NCBI GenBank assembly: GCA_020081605.1
Contig: JAHREC010000062.1
Coordinates: forward strand, 1,240,001 to 1,304,000
DNA from: Albifimbria verrucaria
Lineage: Eukaryota; Ascomycota; Sordariomycetes; Hypocreales; Stachybotryaceae
Direction of reading: 5' to 3'
Length of the DNA stretch: 64,000 nt
Below the pieces are notes generated by a model. The model did no database searches. It had not been told where the DNA came from and saw only the letters and a program-made list of their open reading frames with translations. This document shows, piece by piece, positions 36,896 to 47,935 of the stretch (its first letter is position 1; every line of letters starts with the position of its first letter). A program made the translations under genes and the position numbers.

Positions 36896-37567
36896 ATGTC
36901 CACACCGAAACAACCACTCCCTCCAACGACCCTCATCACCCTCCCTTCTCTACCAGAGACCCTCCTCCTCTCCCCACGGCCTTCCGCATTGCCCATCCCC
37001 ACATCCACGCCCTCCTCGCTGCCGCCATTGTATTTCACCCTTCACGTACTGACCCCCTCGCGTGCTGCTCGTCCGTCGCGCCGCCTCCGACTCCTGGCCC
37101 CTTTATGGGAAACACCTGGTGGCAGCGTCGATGCTACCGATGCGAGCATTGCTGCCGCAGCGGTACGTGAGCTCTGGGAGGAAACCGGTCTACGTGGGAA
37201 GAGCGTCTTAGCAGCTGCGGCGCCATCAGTGGAAGAGCTTGTTCAGAGTGAGAACGTTTCCGGAAAGGGACCGCCAGGAGCGTGGTCGCTTGACCAAGCA
37301 TCGGGGCTGCCTGTGTTTGTCGAAACGGGGAACACCTGGGCCCGTGCTACAGTCGTCGTAGACTGCGGTCCGGACGAACAAGTCACTGTCCGGCCAGATG
37401 AACACGCCGAGGCAGCTTGGTTGACAGAAGAGGAAGTCCGAGAAGGCTGGATCGAGAATGAGAACGGAGAGAAAAGAACTCTAGACATGGTCAGCGAGGG
37501 AGTAAGGCAGACAGTCCTGGCAGCGTTCAGACTACGAAAGGACACGAACGGCTGGAAAGAAGACTGA
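36896..37567 (+). CDS. NUDIX hydrolase
   Basis: The start ATG 36896 sits in a good context (CACCACCATGTC). The Nudix box reads GGSVDATDASIAAAAVRELWEETGL in part: REL-W-EETGL fits the REUXEEXGU core, with Asp in place of the first Glu. The strand before it, IVFHPSRTDP and VLLVRRAASDSWPLYG, is in another frame than the box. It joins up if one base is restored at C5 37053-37057 and at G3 37107-37109, plus one near the A-run after the start. The uncorrected reading instead gives a meaningless Pro/Ser/Arg stretch. The protein (about 225 residues) ends VRQTVLAAFRLRKDTNGWKED. It should cleave a nucleoside-diphosphate-linked substrate with Mg2+. The substrate cannot be told from sequence. Confidence 0.82.
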   Translation: MSTPKQPLPPTTLITLPSLPETLLLSPRPSALPIPTSTPSSLPPLYFTLHVLTPSRAARPSRRLRLLAPLWETPGGSVDATDASIAAAAVRELWEETGLRGKSVLAAAAPSVEELVQSENVSGKGPPGAWSLDQASGLPVFVETGNTWARATVVVDCGPDEQVTVRPDEHAEAAWLTEEEVREGWIENENGEKRTLDMVSEGVRQTVLAAFRLRKDTNGWKED

Positions 37568-37891
37568 GCACTGCTCAAAAGTTGGAGTTGGGGCCTCTTT
37601 GAATGACCAATGTACATGTATAAACCAGCTTCAGTATCGCTCGCTACCGCCGAGGATACCGTTTCATTATAGATACTACCTCATCATGTGTAGAAATATT
37701 AACATGGTAATCGTGGTCACAACCAGACCTATATCAACCAAGCAGCGCTTCTCGTGTCAAGCCCGTCCGTCAACCGCAGACAAGCCTGCTTCTTCCAGGC
37801 AAATCATCCAACGCCGAGTCCTTTATCCAACACAATATGTATATATGCCCGCTGTCGACAAAATGCGGAACACGCTCTGCTCGCTTTTTCC

Positions 37892-39531
37892 TTATGATCG
37901 TTTCGCTCCCATCTCCTCCATTCCGTAGTCGTCCCATTCCTCTTCTCCAGCGAGCTTTCTCCCGATCCATATACCTAAGCCGGTGAGGATGCTTCCCAGC
38001 AGGAACCATCCCTCAAACCAACCGTCCACGAATCCGGGGCTCAGCGCGCCGCGCAGTACTCCACCTACTGCGGAGCTCACCTCGCCGGGGAGGTGGCTGC
38101 GCATCAGTAGACTCGCCGAAATAACATACGTGGCCGCAATCTGACCAACGGCAAGCGCAAGGTTAGCCTGTGCATGGTGCAGCAGGCCGGGCATCCACTT
38201 GGCGAAAAGGTGGAATGTCTGGACGACGCTGTTGGCGCTGGCGGCTAAGATGACACCGCTGAGCAAGAAGCTAATGGTGCGTGCCCACGCGATCTGGTCC
38301 AACTTCGGGTCCCAGTGGCGCGCGAGCAGCCCCAAAAATCTGTTGATAGGATCGCTGCTGGAGAAGCTCGCCGAGGGGGAAGAGGCACGGCGGATGGTAG
38401 TAAGAAACGTGGCGATAATGCGGTAAAGACAGTAGCAGCTAAATAAGTAAGACGGAACAAGTATAAGACGTCCCATAGTTGTGGATGCACGAGCATTAGC
38501 AGCGCGGGTGTTCTTCATCATGGATAGGCTGGACGACAGGTTCGCCTCCATCGTCTCCAATCCGGCGATTTCGACCTTGAGCGTCTTGATCTCGGCCTCG
38601 TCGGCGGAGGTGCCCCTGATAGAACCCATCATTTTGCTCATGAGACCGCCTGTCCCGGTAGATGCCGAGTTCTGGCTCGCCAGTTTTCGCTCAAGCTGCT
38701 GAAGGCGGTGGCGCTTCGTGATGAGCATCTCGTTGGCAGCCTCCAATCCGGATTGCTTTCTGTTGACGTCCGCATCCGTGATGGGGCGCTTTTTCCGTCC
38801 TGAGACCTCGCTGAATGTGTGCCAGGGCGACGATACGGAGGCGAAGCCTGCAAGTAGAGCCATGAGGGAGATGCCAATAACACCAATCCTCTCAAGGGAC
38901 GCCCGTGTCAGTGTCTCCACGAAGCTATCCTCCTCCGGCATCATACTCGGCGCTGTATTCGGCACCGCAATGCCCAGCGACCAAAACACAAACAGCCACC
39001 CCAAAAATAGCAGCGTATGAAGACTCCATGCAACCCGGGGCAGGTTCCCTTGCTCGTCCGCTGAAAGCTCCACCCCGCACCGCTCACGATGGACCGACAC
39101 TCCAGCCAGGGCACCAGCACCACCAGCAAGAACAGCAGCGTCGGGACCGTGACGCGCAGAGCCAGGTTCCGCGCAGCCGGGTCGACGACCTCCAGGATCT
39201 CGGCAAGTATCAGCGCAGCCAGCGTAGCGGCGAGACCGACGGTGGTGCCAAAGGTCCAGGCTGCGCCCTTCCGGCTCCAGCTCTTGGCGCCATGTTCTGC
39301 GTGGGCCTGGCGCAGCGCAGCGGGTGCGTGGGCGGGTAGGAAGTGCTCCTCGCCGTCGCGCGACTCCTGCGCACCGCTGAGCTTGGGGAAGACGTGTCGG
39401 ACGACGAGGGCGTTTACGATGGCGAAGACGGCGGCGAAGGGCGTGAGGGAGAGGAGGGTGGTAAAGGTGAGGGCGTTGGGGTCGGTCGCCAGACAGGCGT
39501 CGTCTGTGTCGCAGCCGGTGAAGGGCCACAT
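37892..39531 (-). CDS. Golgi pH regulator/GPR89-type multi-pass membrane protein
   Basis: The reading starts MWPFTGCDTDDACLATDPN at 39531 and ends DDYGMEEMGAKRS at 37892, about 546 residues. N-terminal helices include TTLLSLTPFAAVFAIVNALVV and LRVTVPTLLFLLVVLVPWLE, then LHTLLFLGWLFVFWSLGIAVP. A loop has RIGVIGISLMALLAGFASVSSPW, the GPHR signature in which the family's G-F-G-A/S-V-x-x-P-Y motif becomes GFASVSSPW. A cytosolic coiled coil follows (ITKRHRLQQLERKLASQN, KTLKVEIAGLE), then the ABA_GPCR-type C-terminal helices with RTISFLLSGVILAASANSV. The frame breaks once, at C3 39047-39049 (GGG on the coding strand), and one added base restores SKGNLPRVAW. Family role: an anion channel that acidifies the Golgi. 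Confidence 0.85.
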
Positions 39532-40340
39532 GACGTGCGTCGTGAGAGCAGCTCGTCTGCTTTGAACTTGGGTGTGCTCGTCTACTCGCCGGATGCGAAG
39601 CTCAACCAGGAGGGCACCGCGTCGTCGTGCTCAGCCCCAATCGAGTCGTGTGGCCTGACCGTGCTCGCAGGCATCTGGGCGTGGTTCGGCTGTCGTTGGT
39701 GAAGTTGCAGTTTTGCGGTTGCGGTTTGCAAGGAGAACGAACGGGAAAAGGTGGAGATTGGGAAGCTTGCGTGGATGGTAAGCAGCATGGGTCGATCATG
39801 GACTAGCGACCAGGAGTTGAGATGAAACCGGAGCATTGGACATGGGGCTGCGATGCGCTTCCGCCAACGGCAGTGCCACGCCTAAATTTAGTTGGTTGGT
39901 GCTTGTCAGGCTGCCTACCCTGTAGCTCACGATGAAATCCTGTAGTCTTAATCCAAGGTCCTTTTAACCCTTTGGAAGGAAGATGAAAATGAGAGGAAAA
40001 TAAGCTGAACTGATTTCCTTGCAAAGCCATGATGTTCTCTAATCATTTAAAGAAGCATATTCAATTGTTTCTATTCTGAACCGTACATTGACCAACCTAT
40101 CCACTGTCCACTCCACTACATGCACCCACGCCGCCGCGTTCCATATCCACATTGAAACAAGGCGTGCGGTGGAGTGTAACCACATATATTGGAACTTGAA
40201 TCATATTTAATATAATCCAATTACGCCTTAGTGGTGAGAACCAATGAACTCTGCGACACTGAATATCGAGCCTTACTCTGTCTCCTATACAAGACCTACA
40301 GTTGCTATAACTCCGCAATGATAATTAAACCAAACACATA
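39532..40340. other. Intergenic spacer upstream of the GPHR gene
   Basis: About 800 bp with the GPHR promoter at its left side. It grades into AT-rich sequence towards the MITE copy at 40341. No gene was seen. Confidence 0.45.
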
Positions 40341-40563
40341 CAGTGGGCAGGCAGAAATTCCGCAAATCTAGCGTAGATATCTCGATAGAGAATCAACCAC
40401 ACACCTAACAATAAACGACGAAAAATGTAATAAATGCATAACAGATGTATAATAATATAGTAATAAATTAAGTAATTAATATACATTTATCATAACTTCT
40501 TATATATAAAGCCCTTGGCTGAATGGAAATCCTGAGGTAGGCGAAACTTTTGCTATCCCACTG
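40341..40563 (+). mobile_element. MITE-like element, copy B (223 bp)
   Basis: It is flanked by TA on both sides (40339-40340 and 40564-40565), with ends CAGTGGGCAGGCAGAAATTCC and CTTTTGCTATCCCACTG. The core is AT-rich with blocks shared with copies A and C (for example AATCAACCA, ATAAACGAC, GGCTGAATG, GAGGTAGGCGAAAC). It holds no ORF of its own, but its right end supplies the last codons of the small ORF 40500-41087. Confidence 0.88.
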
Positions 40564-41087
40564 TATAGTTGATCAGTCTCGATAGCAGTGAGTCGACTGT
40601 CCATGGCATTAAACTTGGCATCCGTTCCCATTCTGGTAACTTTCGCGTTAAGGGCGATGAGCCTCGTGTCAAGGGTGGCGAGCTTCGCGTCAAAGTTGGT
40701 GAGCTTCGTGTCAAGGTTGACAAATAATTCAAAGAGTTTGGAAAACTGTATTGCATCCATGGTGATGACGCGTCCACCGTCTGGTAGAACAATAGTGTTA
40801 GGGCAGTCAGTAGGATTAAAGGACAGAGAAAAAACCTGAGAAAGTGTGAAGCCACAGCAGTGTAGAGATAGACTCGTAGAAGCAGAAGTTTGGGACTGCG
40901 ATGGTAAAAGAGAATGGTGATGATGGACGGATGACTTTATGGATGAACTTGATGGATGATTTTCAGTGGAAGCATGAAAGATGAATGGTGAAAGGTCGAA
41001 GTTCGGAAAAGGAGAGGGTTGGAAGTCTATATGCCAGATGCCTGCACCTTGTTGGCTCCTGCTTAACTTTGATCTTTCGCAGCCCAA
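40500..41087 (-). CDS. Small coiled-coil ORF ending inside a MITE
   Basis: The first ATG is at 41087; a more likely start is the MDAIQFSKLFELF at about 40759, or an upstream exon. The recognisable part has heptad-like units LDTKLTNFDAKLATLDTRL and LNAKVTRMG, repeated at 7-residue spacing, so a coiled coil is probable. The last codons (from about SGIAKVSP) lie within MITE copy B, so insertion has replaced the original C-terminus. The Ser/His-rich N-terminal half looks like translated leader. No family is recognised. Confidence 0.35.
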   Translation of the reverse strand: MGCERSKLSRSQQGAGIWHIDFQPSPFPNFDLSPFIFHASTENHPSSSSIKSSVHHHHSLLPSQSQTSASTSLSLHCCGFTLSQVFSLSFNPTDCPNTIVLPDGGRVITMDAIQFSKLFELFVNLDTKLTNFDAKLATLDTRLIALNAKVTRMGTDAKFNAMDSRLTAIETDQLYSGIAKVSPTSGFPFSQGLYI

Positions 41088-41402
41088 CAGTTATGGAGAG
41101 AGTGTACAGACAGAGTGTATGAAAGATGCAACGACTATTTAGTATTCAACACCCTGGACGAATAGGCAATATAGGCAACAGAGGCGCTCTTCCGTACTGT
41201 TTGGATGTATAGACTATTGCTATTGTATGCTTCTAGCCATTACGGGAACGTGAGCCCTTTCCGTAGGGGTCAGCAAAGTGGAAAGCCGGGTGGGCTCTAT
41301 GGTATGCCAGAGCTAGGTCAATAGCAATATCAAGGGCCCTAGCAATGCCTCCGGCGGCGATTGCATCGAGCTGGCCTCGCTACGCTCGCTATCACGATAA
41401 TC

Positions 41403-41545
41403 AAGGCTCGAGGCAGCCACTTTCAGGGCCCTAGAAATCGGGTTCGTCAGCATCGCCACCATCGTCAGTATCGTCACAAGGCTCAGGGCTCGAGGCAGCC
41501 GGGTTAGGAATATCGTCACGGTAGTAAGGCTCGAGGCAGGCAGTA
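41403..41545 (+). repeat. Imperfect direct repeats around GGCTCGAGGCAG
   Basis: The motif GGCTCGAGGCAG occurs three times in about 140 bp (about 41405, 41487 and 41528), joined by related CAGGGCCCTAG and ATCGTCA words. This gives a small degenerate minisatellite. It sits in a gene-poor strip between the coiled-coil ORF and the ZZ finger. Confidence 0.6.
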
Positions 41546-41762
41546 GATTAAAAACATCAAGAGTATATCATCAAAAGATACATTAACATCTAACCAATAG
41601 CCTTATACAATAAGACCTTCGATTAGTTACCGATGAGATAGATAAGTCTAAACTTAATTATCCTCTTATTAAAGAAGTAAAGCAGAAGCTACCTTGGGTA
41701 TCTTTCTTACTTCTGCTTAAGCACTTTATGCTCTTTACTCGCTCTTTTGCTTTGCTTAACAA
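41546..41762. other. AT-rich strip
   Basis: AT-rich sequence with short repeated words (CTTCTGCTTAAGC, CTTTACTCGCTCTTTTGC). It has no ORF. It may be a decayed insertion. Confidence 0.35.
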
Positions 41763-42098
41763 CTAGATTAAAGTTACAGTCGCAAGCCGATAAGAAGGGT
41801 TAAACTCAATAGCCGAAATACGCCTCGCTCCCAACCACCAGTTTTCGGCCTTCGGCATCCCCTTCTTTACTGCCCAACGCAATCTGATGCAGCTATGCGA
41901 CCTTGTGTAATCGTCATCCAAACTAAACGGGTGCTGCGCAACATCGTCTATGCATCGATCGCAGTAGTCTGCGTCGCATGTATAGCAATAGTATCGAATC
42001 CCTACGATTTCACCTTGCTCTTCTCCGACCCTACACCAAAATCCTTGACAGCGCACTCCATAGTGTTTTTGTGGTGTGTCAAGTCTGCCCCTTTCCTG
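41763..42098 (-). CDS. ZZ-type zinc-finger segment (HET-gene tail or remnant)
   Basis: The reading HYGVRCQGFWC, then GEIVGIRYYCYTCDADYCDRCI and a later HPFSL...RSHSCIRL, has the Cys and His spacing of a ZZ zinc finger, with the family's GIRYYCYTC core. It has no start codon of its own in this frame. The frame is that of the HET gene upstream if one base is removed from the GGGG near 42090. It may therefore be the C-terminal domain of that HET protein rather than a separate gene. ZZ fingers bind peptides in the ubiquitin and acetyl-lysine systems. Confidence 0.5.
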   Translation of the reverse strand, partial: QERGRLDTPQKHYGVRCQGFWCRVGEEQGEIVGIRYYCYTCDADYCDRCIDDVAQHPFSLDDDYTRSHSCIRLRWAVKKGMPKAENWWLGARRISAIEFNPSYRLATVTLI

Positions 42099-44188
42099 AC
42101 CAGAGGTACGGAGTCAGGTCAGCCTTGTAGCCAGGCTCAAACCTGAAAAGAATCATGGGACGCGGGCGAAAGTATTGGCGGCTGTGTGGAAGGCTGCGAA
42201 ACGCGCCAACACGGCTGTATGCGTTGTACCCGGCGTGTTGCAGTAGCAAACCAACCCCAACATTACCTACTCTTTCCCCAGTCAACTTGTCCGTTTCCTC
42301 GGCCATGCCGACATAGAGACAAATCACTGGGAACATAGCAACTTGCTGACTAGAATCTTCAAGACAGTCGAGCTCAGCAAAGCCAACGCAGGGGCCAGCC
42401 GAGTCCGTCCCTTCAGGCCCTGGAATCAGCAGCGTTCTCCCCTTCTGGTCAAAGAGAAGAACTCTTAAATAACCCTTCAACTGCAAGCAGGCACCTTTGA
42501 TACGACCGAATTTGTCAAACTCATGCGTAGGAATGATAGTCGCTCCAACAACCTCCACTTCCAAAGCATCCTTCGTATACTTCATACTCCTTTCGTTCAT
42601 CTGAACAGGGCTGTCCAAAGACATCCATGACCATGTCGGTGCTCGCCATTCACTTTGTCTTATCCCCTTCAAAGGACCTTGTACTGGCTTCCATAGAAGA
42701 TTCGATGGCAACCTGTCCCGCCATAATCCAGCGAGCCAATTTTCGCTGGTGCCGTACATCGCCGCCACGCCGGATAGCGCGGGCAGTTTGTCGATGGCTA
42801 TAGACATGCTGTGTCTGCTGTACTCTGCTACAATGTCATCCCAACCACAGCCTCTTGGGATATTTTTGTCGTGTTGATTTAGAAGCAGTGGCCGTTTCAG
42901 GGCGCTGATTGCGGTTGTATTGCCTCCATTACTCAAGACATAGGGTGGCCTCATGCCTAGGCATGCGTAATACACACCCTGAGCACTGAATGTGAGAAGC
43001 CGTCTTGAAAGAAGGGTTTCTTGGAATGTCCACGCTCAATCATCAATCGCGTCATGGATATAGAGGTCTGCCATTAGATTGTGATATAGACCGACACGGC
43101 CTGTTGGCGTGAATTCATGTTCACCCTCGTCACTATTGTCGTTGTCTCGCCATGGAAGCTAAATCGTTGCTAGATCGTGCCCACTCCAAACCTCGCTACT
43201 ACCAAGAAAACCCTCATCTACACTATGCGACGTGGCAGCCGATATGGTAATCTCACTGTTGCGGAAAATTTCAACCATATACGGTATCTCATGAGCTTTA
43301 TCGGCATCATCGTCTTGCACTATGCAAAGAGCGTCGATCCACATGAATTTAATATTCAGAAGTCGAACCACTTTGATGGCATCTCTGATTGTTAGAGGTA
43401 GACTAGATACTTCCAAGCCGTTCCCAACAAATGTAGCCAGTTTATCACGAGTGGTGAGAATTTGTTTTCCGGTGTCGCCCCAGCAGTATGACAATGTTGC
43501 GTATTCTCCTGGTGCTTCCATGGAACTGCATTCGCGAAGATGAACAATATCGCTTTCGCTGTTATTTGACAACCCCAGAAGTCTTTTAGGGCGGAATTTT
43601 GTTCTTATTCCTGTACAAGAGTCTTGCGTCTCGCATGCTTCAAACCATTGCCTCGCCATATTGAACGTTTGTTCTGAATTTGCCATGACTGCAGGACGTT
43701 TCTCAAAAACCCTCGCTGCTGGGTTCCCTAGGTATAGTCAGTGACATCGATCCATGCTTTGAGTAATATTCTAAGTCCCCTAAGGTACCCCACCCTCTTC
43801 AGCTATGATTCTGAACATGAAAAGATTCAACTTCTCATATGGATCGGCTTCAAGGGGCCGACTATAAAAATACATCCTCTGCGACTTTGAGATCAAAAGA
43901 CAAGTTCTCAACGCCTGGCATGGTATCTTGGCTCCGCTCAAACGTCCATTCAAACGTTTGATGACACGAGGGGCTGTACAGTATCCACCAGCAAAGTGGA
44001 CACCCCAAGGCCGCTGCAGCTTTCCATTCCATGATGGGTCGTCTTATGGTCCCTTTTTCATCGGGGAAGCCGGCGAGAAGATCGGGAGATGTGAATATTT
44101 CCTTGCAAACGCCGCAAGGCAAAGACGAAGAGGGGCGCGTTGGATGGCTGCTTGCCTCGTTTCCATCCTTCACCTGCTGTTCCATCAC
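42079..44188 (-). pseudogene. HET-domain (heterokaryon incompatibility) gene with two in-frame stops
   Basis: The N-terminus from 44188 has CGVCKEIF and LGCPLCWWI. A break at A5 43866-43870 and an intron at 43728-43793 lead to GNPAARVFEKRP. The HET domain has YATLSYCWGD, LPLTIRDAIKVVRLL, MWIDALCIVQDD and MVEIFRNSEITISAATS. The frame then continues to 42079 but is cut by TAG at 43159-43161 (expected Gln, CAG) and TGA at 43036-43038 before AWTFQE (expected Arg, CGA). Both are C-to-T changes on the coding strand. The C-terminal part (YSRHSMSIAIDKLPALSGVAAMY, WRAPTWSWMSLD) is well conserved, so decay is recent. HET proteins trigger cell death on fusion with a different strain. This copy is probably dead unless the stops are errors. 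Confidence 0.7.
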
Positions 44189-46560
44189 GATGGCGAGCCT
44201 AAGATTACGTTGGCTTCAGCAGTTCTTGGAGGGTAAACTATAGACTCAGTTAAAATGTTTGCTAGTATCAAAGTCACCGCCATGAGTGATGCTGAACACT
44301 TGTAGGGCGGGGGCCCGATGTGTGGCCAAATTGCACATTCAGTGTGCGGCTGAGCCAATACTGATACGAGTGATACGTTGGCCTCTGCTACGTGACTTGG
44401 ATACAATTTTTACTCATTGTATCCTTAATGAAGCAGAAGTAATACTTGACGACGTGAGGCAATTCTGTTCCAGGCAAATCTTGGGAGAATATCTGATATC
44501 TCGAATATATGGGCAATGACAAGAAGGCTCGCTTCTTCTTAACCCCTCAATATTGATGAACCACTCATAGGACCGAGGTATGCGACAGTATATCGTGGGT
44601 CTCATTGCGAGCTTGAAGAAAAGCTACAAGGCGCGATGCAAAGTGACATCGATGAATATATAATCATCACAGCCATATCCTCAACTTGAAACATGCTTGG
44701 TGACTCTGTCTATAAACCCATAAGGAATTGGCTGTGCATATTTACCGGAAGAGACGTAAGTCCAGTTCTCCGTTACATCATACCATTTTGAACCAGACAT
44801 GGAGTGTTTCTTTTGCCTTTCTTGAAATGAACGCTTATCGCCCAGGTTGACCTACCTTGAGCTGCATAGGCTGGACCAAAAGCCCGTGGTGAGCTAATCT
44901 GGGTTTCGTTAAATAATAGATGATGTGTTTTGTCTACATGGTCCCTCTTTGGCTCTGCTACTCAGGTTCATCTAGTCCTAGCTATGCCAGGCCGTTGACG
45001 ATTGTGCCTTGCTGTCCTCTACAAACTTTGTCTGGGACAACGAAACTGTCCTCCCCAGGAATACTGAACTCGATTCGTAGATGAGCGGTAATCTGAGAGC
45101 TGCCCCTGGCGCAGCTGACAGTATTGATGGCTTGCTAGACAGAAGGACTGACACAGGACTCAGAACAGTAGCCATCACAGCCACCAGAGCCAGAATTCTG
45201 CCGCGATGACCAAAGCTCCAAGCAAATCCGACGGAGTCAAACGCACCATGCATCGCATCGTCAAAGACTTGCGTTTGCTGTAGTGACCGTTCCTGTTCAA
45301 TAAATTACGCCCATTTGGCCTGGCTGTGATTCCTTTCTACACCGAGGATAGCTTTAGGCTGGGGGTAGTGGCCTACGTTAGGACTTCGAAATGGCGTCTA
45401 CTCTAAGATTGGAGAAGGCGAGGAAAGGGGAATGGGGAAGTAGATCAATACTAGACCGGGCTGTATTCATAGAGGTAAATCGACCGCGAGATCGTGTCTC
45501 GCAATGCTGCAAGGTCCAAGCCATGTTTGCTGTCGTCGCAACTTGTTTCCAGTTAGACCGCACGAACGCCAGGACGTTGGAGGAAGGAGGGGTGAAGATG
45601 CGTGGCGAAAAAGGCCCAATGCACGTTAGACTGTGTCATCCAACTGTAGATCGGCGTCAAATCGACACCACCAGGATCCGATGGTCAGCTTCTCGTCACG
45701 GCGGCGGGAGCCTGACAGGAGATTTTCCGATAAGGCATAAGCCGCTACAGCATTTTGGGAACATGCAAGAGTTGTGGGAGGCTCTTCTCACCTCGTCACC
45801 CGTCAGCAGAACCTCTCTAGGCTGGGCACAGAGCCTTGTCAGACTACTCAGTCGTCGAGCCCATCCGTCGACGGAGGAGGACGAAAGCTGGTTGCCGCTC
45901 GCACTAGACAATTTGCTCTGTCCTCTTCGTATGATTGCTCTTTATAGCCCTTACCAGTGTTTGCTACGCCTCCTGCATGTCCTGTTCTCCGCTGTAGTGA
46001 TTCTTGTCCTGCTCTCCGTGGCTCATTTTGGCCCTTGCTTTCCTCCGTTAGTTTCGTAGGCATGTATCAACATCGACTGTGACATTATGTGTTTTTGCAT
46101 GCGTCATGTAAGTCATGCATTGTACAACAAGTACATCTTCCGTCCTTGTAGACGGATCTGGCGTGCCTGGTCTTTCGGCGGACACATGCATACGTGCTCC
46201 ACAAACCATCCTACTCTGCCCTTCCCGACCTTCATGTTCCCCGTGCTGCCTCGTCCCCAGCGTGGCGCACTCCCAGCGCGCACATGCAGAGCCCTGGCTC
46301 GCCCAGTGATTCTGGTGGTCCTCAACGCCATGTCTGCCAGCTTTGTGGAGAACACCACCCTGGATTTGGCATTTGTGAACAACAGATATATATCCTCCCG
46401 CTTAATTACCGTTCGAGTATTTTAGCTTGGCCCATCTCCTATTTTCTATCAAGAAAGTACTGCAAGACCCTTTTTCTCATACTCGCATCTCAATTATCTA
46501 TACACCGAAGCAAGCTGGTTCTACATTCTTTCAATCCAGCTATCTATTAAACCTATCGTC
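44189..46560. other. Gene-poor intergenic region
   Basis: About 2.4 kb. I recognise no protein. A 222-residue plus-strand ORF at 45391-46059 (starts MASTLRLEKARKGEWG) has no family and only a hydrophobic tail, so I do not call it a gene. Confidence 0.4.
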
Positions 46561-47759
46561 ATGTTTTCTCCAAACTCCCCGGCCACATTGCGCGGCCAAG
46601 CGAACGGCAACAGCCAAACGCAAGGTTCCTGCAATATCCACGAGGATCGAGAAATAAGCCCACCTCTTTGGGCCTGCCCTTTCTACAAGTTCGATCCCGT
46701 CGGGTATGAGGATTGTCGCGTATATCAAATCACGAGGTACAGCGACATAAAACAACACATTCACAGATGCCATACCTGTCCGAATGTTGCATGCTTCAAC
46801 TATCGCCGAAGACAGAACCACGGAAACGCAGCTTCCACGAATCTAGGCATTTGCAACAGGTGCCAGGCCGATTCCAAGCCAGAATGGCTGGATCATTGGG
46901 AACTAGGAGAACTCGACAGGATACCTCGACGGTGGAATGACATGGCCAAATATAATTGTATATGGAACATTATTTTCAAGGGTCATGACCAGCCAACCAC
47001 GCCATTCCTTGAGATCGAACTTGCCCAGCCAGCCACGATCGTTCGTAGTCTACGCGAACGTGTCTTGTACGATCAATTCCCTCAGGCAATGGAGCGAAGA
47101 GGCATCACTGCTCCACTAGGTGCCATTCCGTTTCTCATAAAGGATATCACTTCCATTATGTTTGACTCTTTTTCTGTACCACGGCCAAGATCTAGGCGCC
47201 TCCATCGTGATACCCTTGCAGTTCAGATTACAGGCATTCAACATTCTTCTGAGTTGCAGTGGGTACCGGGACGAACCCTCTCAATGAATAACAAAGTTGC
47301 ATCTACTTCACATCATATCCAGAGTCACGAACCTAGCCCCCTAAGAAATTTGATGATACCACTGCAGTAGCTCTCAACGGAGACAGCCATATGGGCGACT
47401 ACGTGGACTATGTAATTGAGGAAAATCTGAATGGCTCAGCAAGCAAAATCGCAGACCCAGCAATGGCTTCGCTCATTAGTCACGTCAGTTTTGCTCCAGA
47501 GGGTCGCCCAGCACCCAACAGACCGTCGAGCTTGGATGGGACGCATTTCTCGTTGGCTTGGACGGAGAGAATGTGTAAACCAGATGGGATATTCGGAGAT
47601 TTCATGAATTCGACCGACAAGTTGGTGATGCTTCAAACTAGTGAGATGCGATGGCAATGGCTAGGTCTGGCAAAGTCTAGGCCATTATATAGCTGGCTTT
47701 ATCTGAGGCATGTACATCTTAGAGTTAGTATCGTTTTCGAAGCTGATGTTTCCCCTTAG
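46561..47759 (+). CDS. Atypical C2H2-like zinc-finger protein (fungal family)
   Basis: It starts MFSPNSPATLRGQANG. The family core follows: ACPFYKFDPVGYEDCRVYQI, then RYSDIKQHIHRCHTCP, a Cys2-His2-like unit of a lineage-specific fungal family. In the usual members CPFYKRDPxxYxxC comes first, then a helix ending KQHIxRxH. A second unit CNRCQADSKPEWLDH and WNIIFKGHDQPTTPFLE follow. One frame break, at C5 47337-47341, is mended by one base and carries the reading through FDDTTAVALNGDSHMGDYV to the stop at 47757-47759. The length is about 400 residues. The family is often described as possible DNA-binding proteins, but function is unknown. Confidence 0.65.
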
Positions 47760-47935
47760 GAGGAGAGCTAATAGTCAAAAGACGTCATCCATTGCAGTGT
47801 AGATAGCGAATAACTATCACCCTTATAATTGCAGACTTAATTGTAACGTTATCTTCAGCATGTGACCCCATCAAAACAAGTCTTAAGCAATGCGATCAAG
47901 GACGCAGACACAATAGTACCTTATCCAAACTTTCC

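Noticed and set aside
45391..46059. 222-codon plus frame starting MASTLRLEKARKG
   Set aside because: No recognisable domain. Only a chance hydrophobic C-terminus.
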